Positions 1-7,884 are shown, numbered from the stretch's first letter. The stretch is 37,074 nucleotides of DNA from CAZFCK01 sp964517355 (GCA_964517355.1 CAZFCK010000018.1:1-37074); one strand, 5' to 3'. The notes: generated from the letters alone by a model not told the origin. Translations and numbers: made by a program.

Positions 1-51
1 CCAGGGAAATGCATAAGAGCATCTAGCGCTTTTCAAGCGTGAGATGCTCTA
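1..51 (-). repeat. Partial copy of the 105-bp three-hairpin dispersed repeat (left window edge)
   Basis: Read on the minus strand, these 51 bases match the first 51 bases of the complete repeat at 21784-21888 with one difference, a C for T at element position 47. They include the whole first hairpin (arms 9 + 5 bp) and the terminal TAGAGCAT. The copy is cut by the window edge just inside the second hairpin. Its orientation is opposite to the middle copy and the same as the copy at the right edge. The single difference lies in the linker between hairpins 1 and 2, not in a stem. Confidence 0.95.
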
Positions 52-102
52 AACCGACGGAGGCCTTCCCACACCAAAGCCAGTATGCCCCAGGAGACGC
101 CA

Positions 103-142
103 TAAAAAATGCCGGCCGAATCAACGCATTGAAACGGCCGGC
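103..142 (-). terminator. Intrinsic terminator of the cytochrome c3 gene
   Basis: A perfect 8-bp GC stem (GCCGGCCG at 111-118 paired with CGGCCGGC at 135-142) encloses a 16-base loop. On the minus strand it is followed directly by ATTTTTTA. It lies about 22 bases past the stop codon of the cytochrome c3 gene and has the standard form of a rho-independent terminator, so this gene is probably the end of its transcript. Confidence 0.85.
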
Positions 143-164
143 TACTACTAAAATGAAAAACGCT

Positions 165-560
165 CTATGGATGGCAGGCAGAGGCCTTGCAACCAGTAAG
201 TTTTTTCTTCAGTTCCTTGTCGGAACCGGCTTTTTCCCTGTGGCAGGACAAGCAGGTGGGGATGGTGTCATGCTTGCCGTGAATGACTTTGTAGTAGGAC
301 TTTTCGCTTTTGTCTTTCTTGTCAAACACGTCGTGGCAGCCTTCGGAAGCACAGCTTTTGATGTTCGCAGGATCGTCTTTGGATTTGTGATGGCAGAATT
401 CACAATTCTCACCCGCATGGGTGGAGTGGTTGAACACCACGGGATTCGGCGTTTTGTCCATTTTGATACCATCGGCGGGAGCATCTACGGCATACAGGTT
501 GGGCAACGCGAAGGCACATACGAATGCAGCGATAACAAAGCACGCAAACAGTTTTTTCAT
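165..560 (-). CDS. Periplasmic tetrahaem cytochrome c3
   Basis: 131 residues. Residues 1-24 form a signal peptide ending Leu-Tyr-Ala, which leaves a mature protein of 107 residues, the usual size for Desulfovibrio type I cytochrome c3. The four haem sites have the family's alternating spacing: C53-x2-C56-H57, C70-x4-C75-H76, C103-x2-C106-H107 and C124-x4-C129-H130. Likely sixth ligands are H45, H48, H58 and H94. In this family the protein takes electrons from periplasmic hydrogenases and formate dehydrogenases and passes them to membrane redox complexes. The ATG at 560 is chosen because GGAGGAG precedes it and because it gives a clean signal peptide; an upstream in-frame extension lacks both. 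The gene stands alone between its own candidate promoter and a strong terminator. It is the clearest marker of the organism's lineage in this window. The symbol cycA is used for this family but the gene is left unnamed here. Confidence 0.97.
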   Translation of the reverse strand: MKKLFACFVIAAFVCAFALPNLYAVDAPADGIKMDKTPNPVVFNHSTHAGENCEFCHHKSKDDPANIKSCASEGCHDVFDKKDKSEKSYYKVIHGKHDTIPTCLSCHREKAGSDKELKKKLTGCKASACHP

Positions 561-609
561 GTCCAGTCTCCTCCTCGAATACTGGTGAAATGTGAAAAAA
601 ATCTCGCAC

Positions 610-637
610 ATTGAATCATATTCATCAAAAAAGTCAA
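610..637 (-). promoter_or_regulatory. Candidate sigma-70 promoter of the cytochrome c3 gene
   Basis: On the minus strand a -35 like TTGACT (632-637, five of six consensus bases) and a -10 like TTCAAT (610-615, four of six) are separated by 16 bases. Transcription would start near 603, giving a leader of about 43 bases before the start codon at 560. The match is reasonable but was found by eye in AT-rich sequence. Confidence 0.4.
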
Positions 638-667
638 GGGAAGATACTTCTCTTTCTCCCCCTCCCG

Positions 668-2392
668 CTAAGGGGTTTCAAAATATGGCGGCACCACCCT
701 GCTCACGCGCACAAAACCTCTGACATTCAACTGCTCTTCATAAAGCGGTTCCAGCTTGAACGCCGGATTCAACGCGCTCCCCTGTAACGGTTGACCCGTT
801 TGCAGGGAAATTTCCTGCACCGCAAGGACCGTCTGAAACAATCTTTGGCTTTGAAAATGCTTTATCGCCATCACGTTATCGTTGGCGAAAGCGAAATTGA
901 GACCGCCGTACCCCCGCAGCACCAACGGATGCCCCCGCTCCGCGATGACCAGAATATTCCGGCCAAGTTCGGCTTCATGGGTCTTCAGGTAATCAACCAC
1001 GAGTTCATAATACCGGGTGGTGTTCAAGGTCTTGAGCACTTCCTGCGTGGATGCGTAGGGCCAGGACCAGCAGGCCATGACAACGGCGAACGCCACGCAC
1101 GCCGCTCCTGCGTGGCGCCAACAGGTCGCCAACACATATAAAAGCCAGGCGGCGAACCCGGCCAGAACCGGCAGATAGATCACGCCCAGGCGCGCCGTGA
1201 TGTTGGTGGTGAGGTCTCCCATGTGGTAGGAAAACTGCACCACGCTGACCAGCCCGTATCCCGCAAAGCCGAAAAGCGCCAGCCCCCAATGTCTGGTATC
1301 TTTCCAGCGTCCTTGCCGCGCCGTATGCAGCACATAGAACATCAGGCCGGCCAGAGCCAGATAAAGCACGATCGGTAAGGCCATGTATTCCTTGTTCATC
1401 CCGGAAAGCGCCACCCAGGCCCGCCCCACGTGCCGCAGAAAATACGCTGAGGAAAACATGGGACCGCCGTGATCCAATTGATGAAACGACGGGTCCATGA
1501 ACAAGACCTGCTGCCAGGCCAGAGGCATGAGCGCCAGGGGCAGCAAGCACAACCACCAGGGAAGAGCGGTCCATTGCTTGCGGGGCAGAAGCGCCCCCCC
1601 AAGTATGACGCCGACCAGAAAAAACAACGAGGATTCGTAACGGCACTGGGCCAGCACCGCCAATGTGGTTACAAAAGCTGCGCACGTCGCGGCGTCGCGT
1701 TTTCGCGCCAAGCTGTCCAAGAGCAGCGCGGCGGCAATAAGCCAGGCAAGATTTACGATTTCAAAGCCCGCGGAAGACGACCACAACACGAACAAGGGAT
1801 ACGCGGCCAGGAGCAGCATGCCGCCGTAGGCAAAGGGAGGAGGCAGCCAGCGCCTGAGCAGTAAAAAGAAGAGAAACAAGGCCGCGCAGCCGGCGATGAA
1901 ATTCACCACGAAGCTGTTTTGAATGCGGTAGCCGGTGAGCGCGTGCAGCAGATAGACCGTGAAGGGGTAGGTCAAGGGCCGTTTGTCGTAACTGTGCAGC
2001 AGGTCGGTGTAGTTGCCGGCGGTGTAATAGCCGTTCTGCGGCATCCAAATCTCATGCCGCTGGTACATGGTAAAGGCTATACCGGCGAGATTGCTTTCGT
2101 CGTATTGAATGCGGAACTTGGGCGGAGCGGTGAAAAACGCGGCGACCATGCAAAGCAGGGCCAAAAGCAAGGCGGGGAAATTCTCGCGCCACCATTGGAA
2201 AAACCGCTGCCGCGTCTCGGGGCGCAGTCCCCACATGGACACGGCCCAAAGCGACAACGTTAAAAAGATGCCGGTAAAGCCCCATGTTCCGTAGAGTTCT
2301 TGCAGATCTCCCCGGCGGGGCGCCGCGAAACCGCCCAGCAATCCGGCCAGACCACCCGCCGCGAGCAGCGCAACACGCAGTTTTCCGTTCAT
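668..2392 (-). CDS. Polytopic membrane glycosyltransferase, GT-C fold (PMT_2/ArnT-like)
   Basis: 574 residues, mostly hydrophobic, with roughly eleven or twelve apparent membrane segments and a short soluble C-terminal tail. After a long hydrophobic segment near residues 73-90 comes an acidic motif, QYDESN, in the first large outer loop. This is where GT-C enzymes that use lipid-linked sugars carry their catalytic Asp/Glu pair. Such enzymes transfer a sugar from a polyprenyl-phosphate donor to a lipid, glycan or protein on the outer face of the inner membrane. The substrate cannot be read from the sequence. The start follows the merR-like stop by 33 bases, so the gene is probably co-transcribed with pheT and merR. 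No other cell-envelope gene is next to it, so its job here is unknown. The general class is fairly safe; the donor and acceptor are not. Confidence 0.7.
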   Translation of the reverse strand: MNGKLRVALLAAGGLAGLLGGFAAPRRGDLQELYGTWGFTGIFLTLSLWAVSMWGLRPETRQRFFQWWRENFPALLLALLCMVAAFFTAPPKFRIQYDESNLAGIAFTMYQRHEIWMPQNGYYTAGNYTDLLHSYDKRPLTYPFTVYLLHALTGYRIQNSFVVNFIAGCAALFLFFLLLRRWLPPPFAYGGMLLLAAYPLFVLWSSSAGFEIVNLAWLIAAALLLDSLARKRDAATCAAFVTTLAVLAQCRYESSLFFLVGVILGGALLPRKQWTALPWWLCLLPLALMPLAWQQVLFMDPSFHQLDHGGPMFSSAYFLRHVGRAWVALSGMNKEYMALPIVLYLALAGLMFYVLHTARQGRWKDTRHWGLALFGFAGYGLVSVVQFSYHMGDLTTNITARLGVIYLPVLAGFAAWLLYVLATCWRHAGAACVAFAVVMACWSWPYASTQEVLKTLNTTRYYELVVDYLKTHEAELGRNILVIAERGHPLVLRGYGGLNFAFANDNVMAIKHFQSQRLFQTVLAVQEISLQTGQPLQGSALNPAFKLEPLYEEQLNVRGFVRVSRVVPPYFETP

Positions 2393-2425
2393 GAACCGTC
2401 CCGCTCCGGCGCAAATCCGCGCAAT

Positions 2426-2755
2426 TTACGCGCCGTCGTTGCCGGAAGCGGCAAGGATGTCACGCATGGCCTTGAGTTCCGTACACACCTCGTCAAGCAA
2501 GCCCCCAAGCTCTTCATCGGACGTGTTCGCCGCAAGCTCCTTTCTTGCGCCGTCAATGGTCAGGCCTCGCTCATGCAACAGATGCCGGATGGAGTGCAGC
2601 AACTCAATATCTTTTTCCGTATAGAGCCGTTGTCCCTTTTCCGTGCGGAGGGGTTTCAACTGAGGAAATTCGGTTTCCCAAAAACGCAGCACGTAACTCT
2701 TGAGCTGCAGCATCCGGGCAGCTTCCCCTATTCTGTAAGTCTTGCCCTCCTCCAT
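2426..2755 (-). CDS. MerR-family transcriptional regulator
   Basis: 109 residues. The N-terminal part (YRIGEAARMLQL, then VLRFWETEFPQLKP and GQRLYTEKD) is the winged helix-turn-helix of MerR proteins, with the typical R-x-W-E and R-x-Y motifs. Residues about 50-100 form a helix suited to the dimer coiled coil. There is no C-terminal ligand domain and only one cysteine, so it is not a classic metal sensor. Its inducer and target are unknown. The ATG at 2755 is chosen because AAGGAG lies six bases upstream; a GTG fifteen bases earlier is less likely. It lies 42 bases after pheT. A small merR-like gene after pheT is a familiar arrangement in this bacterial group, comparable in position to ihfA after pheT in enterobacteria, though any link to translation is inference. 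Confidence 0.85.
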   Translation of the reverse strand: MEEGKTYRIGEAARMLQLKSYVLRFWETEFPQLKPLRTEKGQRLYTEKDIELLHSIRHLLHERGLTIDGARKELAANTSDEELGGLLDEVCTELKAMRDILAASGNDGA

Positions 2756-2797
2756 GACGCTCTCCTTCACCGCCCGGGGGCTTTCCCCCTCCGAGGA

Positions 2798-5206
2798 TTA
2801 CAGACGCAACGGCAGAGCCTCCAAAAGCGATTTTGACATTTTTTCCATTTCCTTGTCCACGTCTTTGTCCGTAAGCGTGCGGCTCGCATGCCTGAAAGTC
2901 ATGCGGAAGGTGAGCTTGCGCTCGTCGTGCTCCTGATGTCCGTCGCCATCCGGCACGAACACGTCGATAAGGGTCACACGCTCAAGGAGTGGCAGTTTCA
3001 TATGCCGCACGTGATCAAGCACCCGCCCCACCGGCAAGGTGTGCGACGCCGCGAGGGTGATGTCACGACGCACCGGGGGGAACTTCGGCAATTCGCTGAA
3101 CTCCACGGACACGGCTTCATACATCTCTTTGAGCGCATCCACGTCGAGTTCGGCCATCCAGACATCCTTGCGCGCGTGATAGGCGTCCGCGATTTCAGGC
3201 ACCACGCGCCCCATCTCTCCCACAATCCGGTCATTCACCCGAATGGAAACGCAGGGGGCCAGCCAGGCATGCTCCTGAACAAGCGCATACTGCGCCTCGG
3301 GCAATTTGAATCTGCGCAGCAGATGTTCGACAATGCCTTTCAAATCCTGGTAATCGGCGTCATCATACTTCCAGGGCCAGACCTCTTCCCAGCGCCCCCC
3401 GTAGAGTAGCAGGGAAAGGCGCACAGGCTCGCGGGCCGTGGTCTCGGATGCGGCATCCGCCATAAAGGTGTGGGCAAGCTCAAAAAGACGCAGACGGTCG
3501 TTGCCCTGAGCCAGGTTGTGGCGCAGGGTCTGCAACACGCCCGGAGCCAGCACGGGGCGCAGCACATCCTGCTCGTCCGTCAGCGGATTCTTTACGGGTA
3601 TCCGGCCTTCCTGGGGCAGATTGAGCCTGTCGAGGTCGCGTTGCCCCACAAAACTGTAGTTCACCGCCTCATTGAGCCCCACCCCGGCGGCCCAGCGCTT
3701 GAGAAGCATGTTGAAGGCGTATTCGCTGCTCACCTCGCCGGTGGGCTCCAGGGAACGGGCGACATGGGGCAACGTTGCGGGGATATGGTCTTCACCGTAC
3801 ATGCGGCCGAGTTCTTCAATGAGATCCACCTCGCGTTCCAAATCCAGGCGGTGACTCGGCGCGCCCACGGTCCAGGCGTCTGCGCCCTTCTCCACGGTGC
3901 AGCCCATGCTCTCAATCACGCGGGAGCAAAACGCGTCATCCAACTCCACGCCCAACAGGCTGCTCGCCCTCTGCGGCCTGAAGGCTATGCGGGGCTGTCG
4001 CCAGGGCTTGGGCTCGGTCTGGCAGACGCCGGGGCGCACAACCCCGCCGCAATACTGCGCGAAAAGTTGTGCCGCGCGGTTCAGCGCCAACAGGGAGCCG
4101 GGCTGGTCCACGCCGCGCTCAAAGCGGTAGGAGGCTTCACTGGGCAAGGACAAACGCCGGGCCGTCTTGCGGATGCTCCCCGGACGGAAGACCGCGGATT
4201 CCAACAGCACGCCCGTGCTCGAAGCGGTCATTTCCGAATTCGCCCCGCCCATGACGCCGGCGAGGGCCACCGGTTTTTCGCCGTCCCAAATCAACAGATC
4301 GTCTTTGGTGAGCGCCCGTTCCTGACCGTCCAGGGTGGTGAAACGCATGCCGTCCGCTGCGGGCGCCACGCGAATCAGGCCCCCTTCGATGAGCGCCAGG
4401 TCAAAAGCGTGCAGCGGCTGCCCCAATTCGAACATCACGTAGTTGGTGATGTCCACCGCATTGGAGATGGGGCGCTGGCCCATGGCGATAAGCCGATAAC
4501 GCATCCAGGCGGGCCCCTTGCCGATACGCAGATTCTCCACAATGCGCGCCCGGTACACGGGGCACAGTTCTGGATCTTCCACCTCGATGCGCATGGAGGC
4601 GGCAGCCGGAGCGCCCTCTTCCCGCACGTCCACGGAAGGCAACGTCACGGGCAGGTTGAACGCAATGCCGACTTCGCGCGCCAGTCCCAAGATGCTCAGG
4701 CAATCGGCGCGGTTGGGCGTGACGCCGATATCGAAAACCAAATTATCGAGATGCAGGGCGTCGATGAGGGAGCGCCCCACTTCGAGTGCGTCGTCCAGGA
4801 CCATGATGCCGCTGTGGTCGTCGCCCAGACCGAGTTCGTCCTCGGCGCAAATCATGCCGAAAGACTCCACGCCGCGCAGTTTCGCCTTTTTGAGCTTCAG
4901 GCCGCCGGGCAGGACCGCCCCCACGGGGGCGAAGGCCACTTTCTGTCCTTGCGCCACGTTCGGAGCGCCGCACACCACCTGCGACAACTCTCCCTGTCCC
5001 GCGTCCACGCGGCACAGGGACAAGGTATCGGCGTTGGGGTGCTTTTCGCATGAGACCACGCTTCCAACCACCACGTCCCGCAATGCGTCGAAAGGACGGA
5101 TCATCTCCTCGACTTCGAGGCCCATCATCGTCAATCGATCACTCAGCTCCTGCGCTGTTCCTTCATAGGGAACGAATTCACGCAGCCAATTCACGCTTAA
5201 ATACAT
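2798..5206 (-). CDS. pheT: Phenylalanine--tRNA ligase beta subunit
   Basis: 802 residues, close to the 795 of E. coli PheT. It forms the (alpha-beta)2 enzyme that charges tRNA-Phe. The N-terminal segment MYLSVNWLREFVPYEG is diagnostic. It is followed by an OB-fold tRNA-binding region (about 40-150), the B3/B4 editing region (about 210-390), the B5 domain (about 400-475), the core with VDLIEELGRMYGEDHIP, and a C-terminal anticodon-binding FDX-ACB domain from about 709. The start at 5206 is preceded by GGAGG; the longer in-frame reading to 5263 adds 19 residues unlike the family. The alpha-subunit gene pheS, normally directly upstream, is absent: upstream lie 480 bases without a gene and then a cytochrome c gene. 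Downstream are merR and the glycosyltransferase gene. Confidence 0.97.
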   Translation of the reverse strand: MYLSVNWLREFVPYEGTAQELSDRLTMMGLEVEEMIRPFDALRDVVVGSVVSCEKHPNADTLSLCRVDAGQGELSQVVCGAPNVAQGQKVAFAPVGAVLPGGLKLKKAKLRGVESFGMICAEDELGLGDDHSGIMVLDDALEVGRSLIDALHLDNLVFDIGVTPNRADCLSILGLAREVGIAFNLPVTLPSVDVREEGAPAAASMRIEVEDPELCPVYRARIVENLRIGKGPAWMRYRLIAMGQRPISNAVDITNYVMFELGQPLHAFDLALIEGGLIRVAPAADGMRFTTLDGQERALTKDDLLIWDGEKPVALAGVMGGANSEMTASSTGVLLESAVFRPGSIRKTARRLSLPSEASYRFERGVDQPGSLLALNRAAQLFAQYCGGVVRPGVCQTEPKPWRQPRIAFRPQRASSLLGVELDDAFCSRVIESMGCTVEKGADAWTVGAPSHRLDLEREVDLIEELGRMYGEDHIPATLPHVARSLEPTGEVSSEYAFNMLLKRWAAGVGLNEAVNYSFVGQRDLDRLNLPQEGRIPVKNPLTDEQDVLRPVLAPGVLQTLRHNLAQGNDRLRLFELAHTFMADAASETTAREPVRLSLLLYGGRWEEVWPWKYDDADYQDLKGIVEHLLRRFKLPEAQYALVQEHAWLAPCVSIRVNDRIVGEMGRVVPEIADAYHARKDVWMAELDVDALKEMYEAVSVEFSELPKFPPVRRDITLAASHTLPVGRVLDHVRHMKLPLLERVTLIDVFVPDGDGHQEHDERKLTFRMTFRHASRTLTDKDVDKEMEKMSKSLLEALPLRL

Positions 5207-5271
5207 CTTTGTAAGCCTCCGAAAGAGGAATAGTGTGCCATAGAAGCGGCCCATACGCCGCAAAGCTCGTT

Positions 5272-5300
5272 ACTTCACCCCAATTGGGGCTAAGTGTCAA
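5272..5300 (-). promoter_or_regulatory. Possible pheT promoter or operator: TTGACA followed by a CCCCAATTGGGG palindrome
   Basis: On the minus strand a perfect -35 hexamer TTGACA (5295-5300) is followed five bases later by a perfect 12-bp palindrome, CCCCAATTGGGG (5278-5289). The palindrome occupies most of the spacer. The hexamer at the right distance for a -10 (TGAAGT) is poor. Either the promoter depends on an activator bound to the palindrome, or the TTGACA is coincidental. The site lies 66-94 bases upstream of the pheT start codon. Confidence 0.3.
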
Positions 5301-5365
5301 CTTTATTGTAGCACCCTCGCAGAGGAGGAGCTGAAGCATTTGTACTTTGAAAAAGTTGAAAGGCT

Positions 5366-5395
5366 CTGCAAGGATTTGCACGCAAATCCCTGCAG
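5366..5395 (-). promoter_or_regulatory. Stable hairpin about 160 bases upstream of pheT
   Basis: CTGCA (5366-5370) pairs with TGCAG (5391-5395), and GGATTTG (5372-5378) pairs with CAAATCC (5383-5389). The stem has twelve base pairs, one mismatch and a four-base loop. No run of T follows it on the minus strand, so it is not a typical terminator. It could be part of a pheT leader, but no leader peptide rich in Phe was recognised. Confidence 0.4.
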
Positions 5396-5650
5396 CGAAA
5401 TGATAGCATGCGGGCTTACCCGCCGTTAAGCGAGCGTTTCAAGCGGTAAACGCCCCAATGGCAGGAAGGATGCGCCGCGAAAGACGGAATGTCTCACGCA
5501 CATTGCGAACAATGATAACAAGGATTCTCCATGGGAAACTCAAAAAGCGGCAGGCACCGCTCTGCCCGCCTGGATGGATCGTCCTCTTCCACGCTTGTTC
5601 CACGCCATGCGTGTTGTTCGCAAGAAATCGCGAAGTGGAAACGTCGTCAG

Positions 5651-5679
5651 GTTGCCCCCAGAGGAAGGGGGAACGCAAC
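5651..5679 (-). terminator. Candidate terminator hairpin after the monohaem cytochrome c gene
   Basis: GTTG (5651-5654) and CCCCC (5655-5659) pair with GGGGG (5667-5671) and CAAC (5676-5679), with a four-base bulge. It begins 11 bases past the cytochrome c stop codon. There is no clear T run, so termination is inferred from position and stem strength only. Confidence 0.4.
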
Positions 5680-5689
5680 TGCAAGGTCT

Positions 5690-5968
5690 TTAAAACTCGG
5701 GGGTCTCTGCCTCGGCAAGATACGCGGCCAGCACGTCCTCATCGGCATCGGAGATGCGCGCGCCTTTTTGCTGCATGCGCGCAATGGTCTGCAGCCAGGA
5801 CGCCTTGTCCTTTCCAGGCACGGCGTTGCGCACCTTATCCAGGCCGTGACAGGACGCGCAATAGGCATGCAAAATTTTCACAGGCTCCTTTTCCGCAGCG
5901 GCAACCCAGGCTTGCAACATTAACAAGGCCGCCAGCAGGCAGCAACATCCTCCAGCAAGTAAGCGCAT
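5690..5968 (-). CDS. Small periplasmic monohaem cytochrome c
   Basis: 92 residues. Residues 1-25 form a signal peptide (a long hydrophobic run ending in several alanines). The mature protein has one haem site, CASCH, and a later segment WLQTIARMQQKGA-x-IS followed by D-x-L-AAYLA. This pattern is seen in small class I cytochromes c, where the methionine of the ARM motif is the likely sixth haem ligand. It would be a periplasmic electron carrier or a detached haem domain of a larger enzyme. The partner is not evident, because no oxidoreductase subunit adjoins it. The start at 5968 has a GAGGGA ribosome-binding site. Whether it shares a transcript with pheT is unclear: a gap of more than 480 bases and a candidate terminator separate them. 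Confidence 0.8.
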   Translation of the reverse strand: MRLLAGGCCCLLAALLMLQAWVAAAEKEPVKILHAYCASCHGLDKVRNAVPGKDKASWLQTIARMQQKGARISDADEDVLAAYLAEAETPEF

Positions 5969-6445
5969 CCTCGTCCCTCATTATTATGGTGTGAGCACAA
6001 CGAACAACAACGACGCATCTTAGCAGAAGCCGAGTGAAAGGCAACAATCCCAGGTGACAATTTTGCGAAACTTTTTAACTACGGGCTGTTGAAAAACAAA
6101 AAAAATGTGCGCTGTTCCAGGTATCCTGGCGTATCCTCCGAAGTAACGCCTTTCGGGCTTTATATTCCGGTGGATCTTGCAGCGCACGCGCTCTTTCTTG
6201 GTAGGCGACCAGACTCGCCGTATGTTAGGAAACGCTCTGACTCGATGTCTGTCTACCCTCCATTAAATCTTTTTGAACTATGCATCTATGCTCTTGGAAG
6301 TGCGCCGCACTCCCTTGTATTATCATTTAATCACCCCCCAAGGAGTGTCAAGGGAGGCGCATGCCTTGCAACGTTATAAAAGGCGGGTTACATACTGCTT
6401 CCCGATCAACATCGTTTCTTGCGCACTGTCAGCAGAGGAGGAACC
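5969..6445. other. 477-bp gap between the cytochrome c gene and the dsbA-like gene
   Basis: This lies between divergently transcribed genes. A 96-codon frame starting at 6089 has no ribosome-binding site and no recognisable product. The stretch is noticeably richer in A and T than the genes around it. It contains a small inverted repeat, CCAGG-TAT-CCTGG, near 6118-6130. No clear sigma-70 or sigma-54 promoter stands out for the gene at 6446. It might hold remnants of an old insertion, but no transposase fragment was recognised. Confidence 0.6.
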
Positions 6446-7321
6446 ATGCGCACAGTATTAATACCAGTCATATGCCTGCTTCTCGGGCTCGCCAGCGGAT
6501 ATATGATAACGAATGTCGCCGGCGGCACGACGGAAGTGACACCGGCCATGATTGAGGAAGGCATCCGGAAGAATCCCAGGATGATACTCGACTTGATCCA
6601 GCAATATCCCGAAGAAATTTTCGATATGGTGCTCGCCGGGCAGGATATCAAGCGCTCCAAGGCGCGCGATGCGCAAATCGCTGAGCAACTCAACAATCCC
6701 GTAACCGTCAATTATTCCGAAGACCGCCCCATTCGCGGGAAAAAGGACGCGCCCATCACCATTGTGGAGGTTTCGGACTTTCAATGTCCGCATTGCTCCA
6801 GCGCCAGCAAAACAGTGGAGGACGTACTCAAAGCATATCCGGACGACGTGAATCTCGTCTTTTTACATATGCCGTTGTCGTCTCATGAAGTCGCTCCCCT
6901 GGCTGCCGCGTATTTTGAAGCCGCGTCCATGCAGGATGAGGCGAAAGCCTGGAAGCTGCATGACCTGTTTTTCGCCAACCAGAAAGAACTCTATGAAAAG
7001 GGAACGCCCTGGATACGGAAGCAGGCCGAGGACCTGGGGCTGGACATGGTGCGGCTCCAAGAGGATTTGATCGGTGATGAAGTCCGGAAGCGGATGGAAG
7101 CGGATCTCGAGGAAAGCAAAAGGATCGGTTTGCGCGGAACCCCGTCTTTTATCGTTGGAGGCGTATTGATTTCCGGCGCGGTCCCTGAAAATGAATTCAT
7201 TGAAGTAGTCGAGAAGGTGAAACAAAATCTGGCCACGAAAAAGGCCGCGGCCGCCGAAAAGAAAACTGAACCGCTCCCGCAGCAGGAACAGGCTTCGGAT
7301 AACGCCACTGCAACGCAATAA
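6446..7321 (+). CDS. Exported DsbA/Com1-like thiol-disulfide oxidoreductase
   Basis: 291 residues. An N-terminal hydrophobic segment (about 4-24) is a signal peptide or membrane anchor. Residues about 30-85 form a helical region, followed by a thioredoxin-fold domain with the active site C114-P-H-C117 in the context DFQCPHCSSA. The cis-proline loop R-G-T232-P233-S-F-I-V-G-G is intact. This fits the DsbA-like family (Com1/BdbD type), which forms or reshuffles disulfides in exported proteins. The C-terminal 35 residues are rich in Lys, Ala, Glu and Gln and look disordered. The ATG at 6446 is preceded by AGAGGAGG; a longer frame from 6419 is rejected. Folding of exported cytochromes or of the flagellar P-ring is a possible role but is inference. 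A strong hairpin follows the gene. Confidence 0.88.
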   Translation: MRTVLIPVICLLLGLASGYMITNVAGGTTEVTPAMIEEGIRKNPRMILDLIQQYPEEIFDMVLAGQDIKRSKARDAQIAEQLNNPVTVNYSEDRPIRGKKDAPITIVEVSDFQCPHCSSASKTVEDVLKAYPDDVNLVFLHMPLSSHEVAPLAAAYFEAASMQDEAKAWKLHDLFFANQKELYEKGTPWIRKQAEDLGLDMVRLQEDLIGDEVRKRMEADLEESKRIGLRGTPSFIVGGVLISGAVPENEFIEVVEKVKQNLATKKAAAAEKKTEPLPQQEQASDNATATQ

Positions 7322-7340
7322 ATCAACACGTTCGAACTTT

Positions 7341-7381
7341 CGAGAGGGAACTTCTTTTCATTGAAGAGAGGTTCCCTCTCG
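7341..7381. terminator. Strong hairpin between convergent genes, probable bidirectional terminator
   Basis: CGAGAGGGAAC (7341-7351) pairs perfectly with GTTCCCTCTCG (7371-7381), and inside it CTTC pairs with GAAG. It sits 20 bases past the dsbA-like stop codon on one side and 46 bases past the vanZ-like stop codon on the other. Neither strand has a real T run after it, so the call rests on stem strength and on the convergent gene ends. Confidence 0.65.
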
Positions 7382-7426
7382 CATTTATATCTCGCAGCGC
7401 ATAACGAAAAGCGCCGGCTGTTCCCG

Positions 7427-7822
7427 TTATCGTTGCCGCCTGCGCAGGATCAGGCGCAGCCCGCCCCCCAAAACGGTTCCCGCCAGACACCCCAGCACGC
7501 CGGCCAACACATCCAGTTCGGAAAAACGGCGGTTGGGGATATGCATTTGCGCGAACTCAAGCACCACGTTCAACAAAACAAGAGCCACCGGCGCGGTGAT
7601 CACGAGCACCCGCGACGGAAACGCCAGGGGAAACGAGCCTGCAAGCAGCAGAAACGCCAAAAAATGCATCACTTCCCCAAGCTTCACCCCTCCGGCAATC
7701 GTCAACTCCATCAGGGGCAAGGGCGCGGGAATCAAGACAAGCATTCCGTAAAGAGCAATGCCCGCCAGCCATACAAGGCCGAGTATCTTCCATGCATTGT
7801 CTGGCAGGGGCCGCCGGGGCAT
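7427..7822 (-). CDS. VanZ-like family membrane protein
   Basis: 131 residues with about four membrane segments. The arrangement K-L-G-E-V-M-H-F-L-A-F-L-L-L-A, then a segment ending VVLEFAQMHIPNRRFSELDVLAGVLG, then a glycine-rich last helix, is the signature of VanZ-like proteins: a conserved His in helix 2, then E-x-x-Q-x-x-(x)-P-x-R-x-x-x-x-x-D with N/G-x-x-G after it. The founder, VanZ, gives low-level teicoplanin resistance by an unknown mechanism; most family members are uncharacterised. The ATG at 7822 is preceded by AGGAAGGA; an upstream extension to 7888 is rejected. It follows the 52-residue membrane protein gene on the same strand by 62 bases. Confidence 0.8.
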   Translation of the reverse strand: MPRRPLPDNAWKILGLVWLAGIALYGMLVLIPAPLPLMELTIAGGVKLGEVMHFLAFLLLAGSFPLAFPSRVLVITAPVALVLLNVVLEFAQMHIPNRRFSELDVLAGVLGCLAGTVLGGGLRLILRRRQR

Positions 7823-7884
7823 GAAGCTTCCTTCCTGGTGAAAGTGCGGTAAGTTACGTAACAAGTCCCTTTGCCGCTTAATTA

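Larger units (their letters stand above)
5207..5689. other. 483-bp gap upstream of pheT without a supported gene
   Basis: No reading frame here has both a plausible ribosome-binding site and a recognisable product, and no trace of pheS was found in any frame. The stretch contains several inverted repeats, listed separately: a 12-bp palindrome at 5278-5289, a stem at 5366-5395, and a candidate terminator at 5651-5679. It also contains short stems around 5410-5425 (GCGGG/CCCGC) and 5434-5453 (GCGTTT/AAACGC). It is probably the end of the cytochrome c transcript plus the promoter and leader of pheT. Confidence 0.6.

Noticed and set aside
3470..5053. 527-codon plus-strand frame opposite pheT
   Set aside because: Antisense shadow of pheT; Gln/His/Ala-rich translation with no family resemblance.
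5207..5400. pheT leader as attenuator with leader peptide or T-box
   Set aside because: No short frame rich in Phe codons and no T-box sequence were seen; a terminator with a T run is also missing.
5531..5923. 130-codon plus-strand frame with a good AAGGA upstream
   Set aside because: It runs antisense through the whole monohaem cytochrome c gene, and its translation has no recognisable features. The ribosome-binding site is probably chance.
6089..6379. 96-codon plus-strand frame in the gap before the dsbA-like gene
   Set aside because: No ribosome-binding site, no domain and no operon partner.
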